NCBI RefSeq assembly: GCF_019399895.1
Contig: NC_091877.1
Span: 5,838,897 to 5,902,896, forward strand
Direction: 5' to 3'
Source of the DNA: Cardiocondyla obscurior
Taxonomy: Eukaryota; Arthropoda; Insecta; Hymenoptera; Formicidae
DNA: 64,000 bases
Shown in pieces: positions 1-12,700 of the stretch. How positions within the stretch are numbered: the stretch's first letter is position 1; the number at the start of each line of letters is the position of its first letter. A program made the position numbers and the translations under genes. The notes under the pieces were generated by a model. The model saw only the letters and a list, made by a program, of their open reading frames with translations, did no database searches and was not told the DNA's origin.

Positions 1-1053
1 CGCCACTGTTGGATCGCACAGGTATAACACATACACATGTGGCCGCACATGTATAGCACGCTGTCAATGCTGCGCTCATAACAGATGGAACATTCGCTCG
101 GCTGACCGGCCAGCGTCGGTTGCAGGCCTTCGCTCCATTGCTGCAGATGTGACGTCGCGCGCGACGACGTCAAAGTGCCGTCCAGACTCTGGTAAGTTAC
201 CGGATCGACGTACGTCGACGAACCGGTGCTCGCCATCGTTCCTGTTAACGGCGGCGAAGACTGTCTAGAAGATCCGGGGTGCGGTACCGGTGCGGGTGCG
301 ACCGCTGCCGCCGCTGCCGCCGCCGCCGCGGAAAGATGCTGCGCTGGCGAATTTCTATGCGTCACGGAAGCGTAAATCGGCTGAGGCGTAGGTGGCGGCG
401 GCGTTGGGTAACCGGTCTGGGGCGGGAGATTTACGACGAGAACCGTTCCGCCACCCACCGCCGGCTTGAACTGCACCATCTCGGAGAATCTGGACAACTC
501 TGTGGCGGCGTTGCTGTGATTTGAATGTTGTTGCTGTTGTTGCTGTTGAACATTGGCAGGCGAGGGATTGCTTTGACGTTGTCGGGGTGGCGAGGTTGGT
601 CTGCTGGCCAGCATCCTGACACGTTGAGTGCTGCCGTAAGCATCTACAAACGCCCATAGCTGGAGACTCTGATCGACGTGCATGACGACGTTGGGTGGGC
701 CACCATTCTTGCTCATTTGCACCTCCCCGAAGTGCGTGACCGTGAAGGCGATTTCGTCCCCAGGCTGTGGGCTTGACGCTACATCTTTAGAGACTACCCA
801 GTACTCCGGACGGTCTAACAACAGGTCGCTGTCGTCCGGCAGGTCCTCCGCCGTGAGTCGCGCCGGATCGCATGACGTCAAGCCCAAAGCGAGGGCACCG
901 ACGTACATCGGTTCCGTCGAAAGGATTTGCACGACCAATCGTTCGCCCAGCACCAACGGCCGACTCGTGAACGCGTAGCCGTGACAGAATTCCGTGTCCG
1001 TGCGCGTTGCCACGCACTGCTGATTGCTGAAGCGGATGTTCCTGCCCCGAGTA
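1..1053 (-). CDS. neur: neuralized exon: NHR2, low-complexity linker and start of RING finger
   Basis: The acceptor AG is at 1055-1054 and the exon opens in phase 2, completing a Ser codon begun in the previous exon. The first ~150 residues are the second Neuralized homology repeat (recognisable pieces: NIRFSNQQCVATRTD, GLTSCDPARL, DRPEYWVV, QLWAFVDAYG). A ~170-residue linker follows, with a short poly-Gln tract (about 530-550), a Pro-rich patch and an Ala tract of 9 residues (about 300-330). At 93-1 the RING begins: ECSICYERSIDSVLYMCGHM, then C-x-C-x2-C spacing, matching the C3HC4 pattern of NEURL1. The frame stays open to the window edge, so the last RING cysteines are not seen. The overlapping plus-strand reading frames are shadows. 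Confidence 0.95.
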
Positions 1054-4000
1054 CTGCGAAGAAAGAAAACGAGGAAACGATTAGCTTCGGCGGCGCTCAC
1101 TCGCTTAATGACCGGGCGTCTTGGGAAACCGTGAAAAGCGAACGGCGAATTAGTTCTGAGCGGCTGAACGGCGCGGCGAATCGTCGTGCACCGGTTACGA
1201 GCAAACTCTATTGTAAATCGATGACTTTCAACTTTCGCGTTATTCTCCCGGGGAGACTATCGCGCCGAGTAACGCGAACCTCTGCTAATTTGATCGCGAG
1301 CGACTAATCAGAGAGCGCAATTGCGCAAGTGACGTTTCAAAGCGAACAAGTCGGTCAGGAAATTCTCTCCGGACAATTCAATCGCGATTGAAGCCGGCCA
1401 GGGAAGCGGATCGAACGATTCGAGGACACGCCGATACTTACGAGTGGAATGGCAGAGGTGCGAAAATGACGCCGGGAGGTTGAAACCTGAGACCCGGCAG
1501 CTCCACGTCGGGCTCGTGATGAATCGACATATTCTGCATAGACGGTACGATGATCCTCTCAACGTCCCGGCCAGCGTTGCTGGCGTCGTCCATCGCCGAA
1601 TGCCTGCTGTGTTGCGCATTGTCCTCGTTGCTGTGTTCGGCGCCCCTACGTATATTGTTGAAGTGCTGGCGATTCGGGTCGACGAACTCGATCGCGGTGC
1701 TGTTGCCGTAGACGTCGATGATCGCCCAGAGTGGGCCCCGGGTCTCGACGCCGCTGAAGAAGAGACCCTTCTCTTCGCCGTTGACCCCGAAGTGTACATC
1801 CCCGGCGGACGTGACATAGTAGAAGAGCACCGTGTCTCTTTCCGCGAACCTCTCGGCGAGCGCCTTCGCCCAGTAGCCCGGTTTGTTCGTTAAGTCCGGG
1901 CACGCGTACCTCGGCAATCCGCTCCGCAGATTAATCGGGTCGTTGCTGGTGAACCCGAATCGGATCACGCCGCTCCAGTTGTCAGAGATCTCCAGGAACT
2001 TGACGCAAACCTGCAGAGTCACAAAAAACGATGTAGAAGAGCTCGATTCGTAATTCACGCGAGAAAAAAAAAAAAAAAAGTTATCTTGCGAAATAAATGG
2101 CAGAAGCGACACCAGGGCGAGCCTAAAATGGACCTTCACTCGAGGCGTCTTCGGAAATTAATTGCGCCTTATTACCGCCTATCCCACGCCATAATAATTT
2201 TACTCTTGGACACGTTTAGAAATCGAAAAACACCGCTTAGAATCTCGGCGCCGACGCCCACTTGGTCTCGCGCGATCGACCGGTCTCCTCGCGTCCGTCA
2301 GATCGCGCAATGAGCCTCGGAAGACCGGGGCGATCCCACTGAAAATTGTTTCAAGCCGTTCGCCGCGATTATGCGATTCGCTCGCGTTACCTCGCTACGG
2401 GCGGACACGCGAGATAACCCGGGCATCGCCGGCGGGGTACTCGCAGCATCACAGCCTGGACGTTCGCGATACGCAGAGCAACGGCCTACGCAAAAAGCCC
2501 GGCCGCGTCGGTCCGCTTTAATATGTCCGAGGAATGCGAGCGGCGATTTCTCGAGCGTGACGGTGAGAGTTTCCCACAATCGGGCGCCGGTATGGATCTG
2601 AGATCGACGATCGAAGAGGGCAATATCTCACCTTCTCGCCCACTCGCACGGGTCTGGCGCTGAAGGTGACACCCTTGCAAAAGCTCTCGTGCCTTCGGGC
2701 GATCGTGCCGCCGTTGCACAGCCGGATATTGTCACCGTGCACGTGGTGAAACGTCAGCGGTGGCAGATTGTTGGTACCCGCGTTTGAGGACCTGGGCGCT
2801 GAAACAAAAAACAATAATCGTTAATTCTCAATCGACGTTGTCTTGATTAATTTCTTTTTTTTAATTAATTCTTTATCTTTCAACGTCTTCCGACCGCATT
2901 TTCCACCTGTACGTTATCTCAGAACCGCGTCGCGCACCTCGAATCGATTAATTCACTTGTTTCGCAGGTGCGCCGTTTCGCAATCGATATTAATAATATC
3001 GGTGGAATGCCGAAGAAAGAATATGTAAAAATTATATATGCTTATTCATGCACGTTGCGCAAATATTTATTTACGTGCGCGCGTGAACAAAAAGATATTT
3101 ATAGCTATTTATAATAAATACTTGCTGGCGCAACACGCATAAATAATATTTTTTTTTTTTTAACGACGAGGCCGCGATTATAAGAAGTGGAGAAGATCTG
3201 CCGCGAGATCGATACATTTAATTCACTTTTGACACATTAAATGTTTGCAGAAACGCCTACGGATTAGAATTCGTAATTAAGATCAACATAAAAATGAGAT
3301 TGGAGACGAGGTTTGATTTATGTTTATCTAAGAATGATGAATGATCTTTTTAATTGCGACGTAAGAACTTGTCGTCGCGCTGTCCAAGGATCGCCTCGAC
3401 CTTTCCGATTGTCTCACTGACGCGTAGGCGAAGCCGCCGGGATTTCTCTTTTTCTCGATCGGCGCCGATCGAGGGGGGAAACCTTATAGCTGCGCGTTCG
3501 CCGGAAGAAAATAGGTCGTCGGACGTTTCCAGGCCGCTCGGGATACTACGGAAAATGCTACTCGAGGTGAGGTAGCCACTTTCGAGAACGGGGAACAAAG
3601 GGGCCCTTCAGCCGCGGCGCAAAGGAGAGGTTGGGCGAGGAAATTCGATCGGGGAAACTCGAATGCGAAAGCACCTCTCGTCGCGGCCCGTCGAGCGTTT
3701 CCACTCCGGTATTTCATGACGCAATGCTCGCCGATCCGGAAGGTGGAATCGAGTCGGGCGGCTGATAAGGCCCGGCGCTTTGTTTCGAAACGATCAGTCA
3801 TTTAGTTTTTATAATTCACACAAAGACCCGCGGAAAAGTGAAGTCGAGTATCGGAAGCTTCCTCGTCACTGATACAAGTTTTTTTTTTTTTTTTTTTTTT
3901 TTACGAACACTTAGACCGGTTCACTTTTTCACGCGGGTACCACACGCGGCCCGGTAATGTTCGTTAACAAAATTGTTTATTAATAAATTTCGACCAACTC

Positions 4001-7000
4001 TTGGGGTCTTTGTTCTTTGGTTCGAAAGTAAGCCAGGAGTGCCGCGCTGAAGCGACCGGCGTTCGCGAGAGCTACGTTCTCACTGACTATCGATATGCCG
4101 AGGCGCGTAGCCGATATTCTACGTGCGCCGGAAACCGCACGTTTCGCACCGGAAGCGGCCCCCGAGTGCGGAGACGCCGCGTATTGAAGTGCACCGGGCG
4201 ATCCGCTTTCTCCGCGAAACGAATGCGGCCCGGAAACCCCCGTTATGACGCACCGGGGAAGGAGTTAATTTACATCTCGGCGAACTTGCGATGCTTCCTC
4301 TCGGTGAATAAAGAAATAAAAATGCGGAAGAGGAAGTGCGGTCTGCTCCGGAATACCGGCGGGTCAGCAACAATGTAACCAACTCCGGTTGTTAACCAAT
4401 CGCAGAAGAAACATTTCGCTGGAGAAAGAAACTGAAGCCTAAGCTAAAATTGTGAAACAATAATTAAATAAAAAAAATTAATAAAAAAAGACTACTGCTT
4501 ATGTTTCCCAGCTATTGGATAGCTACAAATTATAAGTATTAACGGCGATTAATTAGATAACGGACTGAGAGCGCGTGGTAGCGGTCTTCGTCACCGGAAC
4601 CGACCGCATGAATGCAGGTCTGCGGTAAAGTATCGCGAACCGTTCGGTTTCTCACGCTCCAAGTAAAGCGAGCGCATTAAGAAACGCGTTTGCGCTAATT
4701 GTAAATTCTAATTTGTTCCCTTCCCTCGACAGAGGAAAGGGAGAGAGACACAGGCGCTTTTCTTTTTCCCTTGCTTGGAACCGTTACCACGCGGTGCAAT
4801 TATGTAAAAAGTAAGCGCATTTTCCAGGATTTCACGGGAGCCAAAGTGATTGCGAGACAGCGAGGTCGCAATGATCCGCGCGAGCCGGACACGATTGCGT
4901 GCCTGAAGCATCGAGTCCCCCTCGTTCCGCTCGTTTCCTCGCGTGCCTTTCGGCCAAAAGGAGTTTGCCCACCGTGAGGCAAGATTACGAAATCCGGGGT
5001 CGCCCGGATAGAGTTTGTTCCTGGAACCAGCGTATCATCCTGTTGATCAATGCCGCAAACGCGCTTTATTACGTCGTCGCATAAACTAATAAAAAAAAAA
5101 AAAAAAAAAAAAAAGAGCCGGAATATATAAGCCGAGCGATAATGAAAGGGACATATACGGTGCCGATGGACAAATGTCTATTTTGTTTCCCAAATCGGCT
5201 TCCGAGATTTTATTACGCAATGAGGAAGCAGATTTTTTTTTTCTCTCATTTTTTTTTGTCGTTAAAATTTCTGACCTATAGATATTATGTATTTTTTTTT
5301 TTTTTTACGTTGCTGTTGAAGATTTAATTTTCACATTAGAAGACCGCAATTTTTATCCGCGGGAAAGCAAGTACGACAAAGGTTTAGTCACGGCGGGAAC
5401 GTGAATCGCCGACGCATCTTCATCGGTCGCTTAGAAACGTCCGGCCGATTCACCGTGAGAAATGTTATGATGTATACCGTTGCATCTCGCGTATACTTGC
5501 CGGCCCCGGCGTAACCAAGCCGTGGCTCTATTTACCCCTCGCGATGGACCGTTTATTCGCCACCACCGCAGGATCTAGCCGCAGGATCGTTTCGCGGACA
5601 GAACGTCTGGGCTTGCATGGCGCGTCCTTGCGAGACGACCAGCCCCTCGTAAAGATTTAAAGAGATTGCCTTTCGTTAATTTCGATTCCGCGAGGTCGAC
5701 TTTTCCGGGGCGCCGTACACGAGATTTCGCGAGCCTCCGGCGAAAGGTCAACGACGTCCGAGAACTAACGCGGACTGCCTTCAATGGCTGGAGATCAATC
5801 GCGGCCGCGAAATACGGCGCACCGCCTGTGAACAGTTATGCGAACATTTGCTGAGTAATCGCCGATTCAACCGTCCTGGCCGTCATTAGGCACGACGCAC
5901 CAAGTCTTCCTTTATTTTTTATTTTCTTCTCCCGAGGCCCGATCGATCGTCGCCAACGTAAATCGCGCCAAGTCAGCGAGAATTTCTCCCGCCGGTAGTA
6001 ATTGGTCTATGCCCGCGCCTATGCCGCCGTTCGCCAGCGCATCTCGTGGGAAACCCGTGGCACACATTCGCGCGGAAGTGCCCCACGTAGACTACGAGAC
6101 TCGCGGCGAATCTCGGCGCGACGCGATGAGTCGCCGCGATGCTGCATCTCCGAGCTTAATTAACATCTCGTCTCTAGCCCGGCCAAGGCGGCGAAATTAC
6201 CCTGGCGAAGGTGGAGCGCGAGGAAACCGGGGACAACGGTAGACAGGTCGGCCTCGGGTTTCACGAAGGAACGGTCGTTTAGATGACGACGCGTTAATTA
6301 ACCGCGAGACGCAGAATTAAACTGGCTCAGCGCGATTATTTCCGCTCGATCGGCTACCTTTATTACTTTGTTCCACGCGCGACCAGCACCGGTGAACTTG
6401 CGTCATTTCTATTTTAAATATAATGTCCCCCCTGCTACACTCTGCGGGGAGAGACGATGGCATTTCAGAGAATTTCAAGACGCGCTCGTTATCGAAATAA
6501 TTCCGAGCGGCGTTATCGTATCGAGGTGAAAGTAACCGGCGCGAGAGAACAGAGCGCGAGATAACGGCGATGTGAACGCCGTGCACTTTAAATGATGTAA
6601 ATAAACGGAGCCTTGACCGAGCTTCGTCCACCCTCCCTTCGGGCTCATTCATCGAACGCATTCTATTTCTGTATCGAGCGCTATCAGTCGCGCAAGAACG
6701 CGGATGCACGCGCGCCGCGCGGTCTGATAAGCCGTCATAATCGGACGCGTCTCGGCTGCACCTCGGGGCTTCGCTCAGGTTCGATGAACCCCGCGGGTTC
6801 GCAAAACGACGACCTCCGCGGGCTTCGATTGACTCAACGAGAACGAGGAACTCACGACGAGGCCCTTCAAGCTCTTCGGCATCGCGACTCGTCTCGAGAT
6901 AATGACGTTCGTCAAATTCTCACGTAGCAACGTGCAATCGATATCAATTATCGGTAATAAAATATAATTAATAACCTTATTAAGGCTTCCTCTCGGTGCT

Positions 7001-9725
7001 CGGGGTAGGCACGTTGCGAATCGGATACCTTCCCGTGATTATTCACTTCGGAAGAATCAACGAGGGGAAAAGAAGAAAAGCCGAAGAAAGGAAGGAAGGA
7101 AGGAGAGACGCGCAACAGGCTGGCGGTGGTCGGCTCGCGTGAGCCTGTTACCTATCTTAAGGACGAGAGCTCGAGCCAGAGGTTACGGACCGCTCCGATA
7201 AGGCACTCGAGGTACTGTTAAGCGGCACGCCGGCGAGGCCTCGGTGGTAATTTTCTCCGCGCGCGCTCTCGCTAGAGCCTCGTGGCAGGAGGGGCCTTGT
7301 TCCCACGCCCGACGCCGTGATCTTTGGCGAGCTACCTAGTCCTAGGAGGCGATCTCCCTCTCTCTTTCCCCACGGAGGAGCTCCGCGTCCTTTCCCCTAT
7401 CGGTCCCACTCCTTACCCTCTTCCTCTCTCTTTTCAATCCTGTCCGTCTTTCTCTTTTCTCTCTTCGCAAGTTCTTTTTGTTTTACCCTCAGCCATCGCA
7501 TGCGTTACGTAAGATGGTAATGTGCGAGTCTCCCGTCATGCTGAAATAATAATAACGCGTACGCAGCCCGAGGCGCGAACGAGAGACAGCGAAGGTGGAG
7601 GAGAGACGCGGGACGAGACGGAAAAGTGGCCGTCCACGCGGAGAAGGTAGCTCCTCTGGATAGCGCGCATGGTTAACGTATATAATTACGAGAGAACGTC
7701 TCGCGTGCGCGCGGTAAACAATCGGTGCATTAAGCTACCATCTACGCGGTCGGGAATCGCGATTAGGATAGGTAACGGGTCGGCCGAGGGTCGTCGAACC
7801 CGACTACGAGGCTTCTCCCCTCTGATTGCCGCGATCGTGATTTACGCCGCGAGACAAGATGATAAGGGTCTATCATGTAGATCGCGATAAGAATTACGCG
7901 ATGACGTTACGCGGCATGTTCGCGCGAATCACCTCGATGTGGCACACACAGCTCGGCGTTCTATCCGATGAGATTCCTTCGCAATTAACGCGCCAAGTAT
8001 CTCGCTGCCATTTGCCTAGACCGTTCTCGTAATAAAATGCCGGTGGAATGGGCGCGCGTCGTTCTCTCATATGCCGCGTGGAATTGGGCCCGCGCCGCAG
8101 ACGGAATGACAAAGATCAGGCTTCCAGGAAGAAAACACGATCCGGTGTATATGCTGGGCGCGCACCGCTCGCGATGAAAGAGCGCCCGAGATCTTTATCT
8201 AAGCCAGATAGAGAGGAGAAAGAGCTCTCCCTCGGCGCAGCACCGATGACCCGCTTTTCGACGACCTGCGAACGTCCACGGTCGATCCGTCCCGGCGCTA
8301 TCAATCCACGGCGTTACTCGGCTGAAACGTGCACGCCTTTCGATCCGCGGACGTCGTCGGCGAATTTTGCGGAAGCGGGAGGTCCAGGCCGGACAAAGCC
8401 GTTTTGGCGCACAAACGCGGCGCGGAATACACTAAGCTTCTTAGACTCGGGGGTGTAGCTAAACCCCACGGCGACAAGTGTATATTCCCATCGCGGTGCT
8501 TTTAACGCGACCACCACGGCCCATCTACGAACAATCGGATTAACGAAGTTAAACGAGAGGGTGGCCACAAGATCCAGCATCCCTCGTTCATCCCTTGACG
8601 CGCGCGGGGTTGTTGCATCGCATCTGTCGGGCTTCGCACGCGCGAGATCGCCGCGAGTGACTCGCTCGCGGGGGTGGCCGAAGAAAGGGAAAACGACGGA
8701 AGCTGGGACCGGTTACTATTCTCGTCCCTCTTCCCCCACCCCCTCGGTAGACATCGAGGATTAACGGTCTCAGCCACGCTCGAGCTGTTTTACATGAGCG
8801 ATCACGGGGGAGTCGCTGCAACCTCCGATTTCGCGGTGACGCAACTTCTGGAATTTTTGTCGATTTAAACGAGACGAGAGAATACAATTTTAAACAATAT
8901 TTAAATATTAATCCGCGCAACAGTCTTAAACGAAACAGAAGCCTTCCACAGCGATACGATCCGAGGCGTCCCGTGCGGGCTTAATGCGGGAATCAACAAG
9001 ATCCAATTTAGATGCACCGCGAAATAGTACGGTAGGTACGGTAAGCCGGCGATTTATGAGCGAGGCGAGGTCGACCAGCGATCGGGAAAAACATCGGGAC
9101 GAACGCTCGATGAGCAACGAAAGTAGAGAAACAAGTGCGCTGGATAATTCTAGGGTTGCGTTGAAGCAACGGCCGTTGACTCGCTTTTAATTAGATAGAA
9201 AGTCCGCGGGAGTATATGGCATCACGATTGTAATTGCGCTTAACGGTTTTGGGCGTGCTTGCGAAATAATCGCGCGGTGAAGTCGCTTGGAAGGCACCGG
9301 TTGTCGCCGGATACCGTCGCGATCCATAGAGGCTGAAAATTACGTCTCTCGCGCTAATACACGACCGCCGTATTATATCATCGGGTCCGCGAACGGTTCG
9401 CGCAGCATCCATGACTCACGAAGGCGCGGGAACGCGCTAATGAAATTCCGCTTCCCCGCGCGACAAAGAAGCGCGTGTGTCGCGTTCGTTGTTAACCAGA
9501 ATCGTGCTCTGCACGCTAATTTCGAGCACAAACCGGCCGGAGAAGCGGTCGAGTGAATAGGCCGAGGAAACAGTCACATAACCGTTGACGCAAGCCTTTC
9601 GAAGAGTTGCCGGAGACCGGTCAGTGGAAATGATTCACTCTCGGCGTGCGGTCGGCATACTTGAGTCTGCCTTGATAATTATGAAGATAATCATTTACAG
9701 TTTTGCCAATGTAGATAATTTGTTT

Positions 9726-9763
<38 letters not shown>

Positions 9764-12700
9764 GTCTCTTTAATTCTTTTATTAAATGTAAATTTATTTA
9801 CGCGTTGTGTTTAACTTTTTTAAAGCACGTCGAGGTAGCATATTTATGTCTTAAGTGTCTAAATAATTTGACCAGTGGCCGAGTATTTGTTGCGAGTAAC
9901 AATGGGAGGTTTCTCGGTTTCGTATGAAGTGCTCCAGCGGCGCGGAAGCAGCTGATTCTTAGCAGGGGAGTTCGGAGGGTAGATCGCGATTTTGGGAAAA
10001 TAGCCGTGAAGGGAAACGAATGCGTTTTTGTACTCACCGAGAACGTGCGCCGAGAGGCGCAATCGTGCTACTCTGGCGGCTCTATTGACTGTCAATGGTC
10101 GCCTCGGTCGTTGACAAGACAAAGACATCTCGATTTTAGAGCAGGACAAAGACATCATGGATCTTAGGAGGCGAAATAATGGCAATTTTCAAGGACAATC
10201 ACGAATTTTTTTTCCGCTCGTAAAATTTTGCACGGAAAAATAAATTTATTTCAAGCGGAAAAGTTCTTGAATACCAACCAGAAGAAAGGAGAAAGAAATC
10301 TGAAGTTAATTATTGACGATCAAAAAAATTTTAAAGTTAAAGAAACTGAATTGCATTAAATATGTAATAATATAATAAAAAAATTAAATAATAAAAAAGG
10401 AATAAACCGCGTACAAGTTCTAATCAATTTTTTGTTCGCGATTTCAGTAATAGAATCGCGAAGAAAACGTTAGAACTGACCCGACGCCAGTTCGAAACAA
10501 AGACTAATCGGCGAGTACTCACTCTCGGATTGAGAACAGTTAGATAATTGATTGATTCTCAGCGTAGGATCCTCATCAACGCCAGCTCCAAGTCCGACAA
10601 AGGAAGCCCGTGGACAAGAAGGGGGAGGGGGCAGTTGAATGGGGGGGAAGGTTGAAGGAAGAGGGATGGAAAGATGGCACACACGCGCGTGTTCTTCTCA
10701 CATTGTCTTCCGGATCTCACCCTCCCGATTTTCCGGATCGGAAGGAAAACGGCGAACGGAACGAAGGTACCGGAGGTACAGTGAATGGAAAACACAAGAG
10801 TGGATTTACAAGCCGGGAGAGTTGCCGGGAAAAGGCGGGCAGCCCGAGCCACGCCGCTACAACGACTGGCCTGCAGAGGCAAACTCCCCATCTGCTACGT
10901 TGGTTGCTGCCCCGACCAACTCCCCGCTGTCATTACGCGTGTCTGTGTGGCACGTCAATACACGGGCACCCGTAGCACATACACGTCCACGTCGAGCAAG
11001 CTGTGCGTGGCGGTCGAGCATTCGAACGGAAAGGAGGATATATCTCGAGGATCTTGCCTCGCGAACGATAAGGCGCGGCCTTATCTGCCGATATTAGCGA
11101 AAGGCGCGGCGTATAATGATAACATAGCTTTATGCTCTGAAGCGGTTAAATTTTAGTGCTAACACACAAAAACGCGACCTAACCGATGACAACACGTCGA
11201 CGACCTACCTGGCGTATTTTTTAAATAATGAGTTCAACAAACTCCCACGACAATCAATAATATTATCTTTAAGACAGAAATAAAAACTTGCCTTTGCCTT
11301 CTCTCTCTCTTTTTTTTTTTTTTTTTTTTTTTTTTCTCTCTCGTATTTCTTGTTTGCACTCTAAGTAATTAATTGTCAAGATGATATAGCGCAAGATAAA
11401 ATAAAAAATGAGCTTTCTTTTCGGAGGCTGTTAAGATCGACGCAGAGCGCGGGCGTTCGCTTGCAATGATTTTAAATTCACATCGAGTGTTAAAATACGC
11501 GAGTTCAACCCTCGTAATGGTCAAAGGGCGACGCGCGGCGCGCGCGCGCGGACGTCGCTTGTGTGTGTCGCAGCTGCAGCTGCTCGCGGGAGCGGAACAC
11601 ACGGCTTTTGGGGATGGCGATGCATGCCGTAGCAACGGTTGCGCACCACCTGGCCCGACGAAAGCCAGCCAGCCAGCCAGCATTGGCGTAGCTCTCTCCC
11701 TCTCTTCGTTTTCGACCAAAGGGCGAAATCTAAAAGAAGATCGACGAGAAGGGAGAGGCACAAAAGGACCCTTAAGCTTTTTGGGCATTCCGGCACCCTC
11801 CGAGGCCCTGAAAACCGATCGATGATCCTGAGAAGCTGTACCCCGGTCTTGTGCACGTCGCACATTAAGAACGCGCCGGGGGAAACTGCGACCTATATAC
11901 TTTCATAAGAAAACAGTCCAGGAGCGAGCTTGCGCCGTGAGAAGTAGCCGGATGAATGAAAGATTCCGCGCTTCATGGCTCGGCGATCTTCACGGAACAT
12001 TAGCATACTTGATCGGGGCTGCCGTTCGATCGAGGGGCGATTCGAAACGGCGTGTCAAATGTTACGAAATAATATGTATTTGCGCGTCCGAGGTGTCGTT
12101 TATTGTTTAAAGGTGTAAATTACGTTCATTGGGGTGAATCGATAATCACGGAGCGACCGAGAGAGCGGCGGGATGAAAGGCGGGGTTCGACTCGCGGCGA
12201 GAAAGTTCAGCGCGATTTCGGACGCGAAGAAATATGAAGCCGCGGCTCGAGTCCGGCTGCGCGAATCAGCTGGGGCTAACGGGCCGCCCGTCTCTTCCAT
12301 TAATTTTTTTTTTCTTTTTTTTTTTTCTTCTTTCGTACAGGGTTTTCATAGGGATGCGGGGGTGGTTCCGCGACGCAGAGTACCCCCACCGCGCCGGCCA
12401 CTGTCACCACCATACTCGCCCATGGGGTTTGCGCGTGATATCGCAATAGAAGCTCTATCGATCCCGACCCCCGACACGGGCCGGACTGGCCGTTGTCAGG
12501 CGGCTGATAGCGATATGCAAAGCTCGGCGCGCGTGCTATATAGGTACGCCACTCCGAGAGTAAAAGCACCGAGTGATTTCGAAGCGAGCCCGAGAGAGCC
12601 CCTAAATATACGACTCGCTCTTTTCGGCGCCGCGAGAAAATAAAGAATCGTGCGTTGCGTTACACCGCGGTGAGAATAGACCCCGATAGAAAACCGAGCC

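Noticed and set aside
1444..1893. 149-codon plus-strand open frame
   Set aside because: Exact antisense shadow of the neuralized NHR1 exon.
11500..11530. tRNA-like T-arm sequence (GAGTTCAACCCTCG)
   Set aside because: No matching acceptor stem, D-arm or A-box at the right distance.
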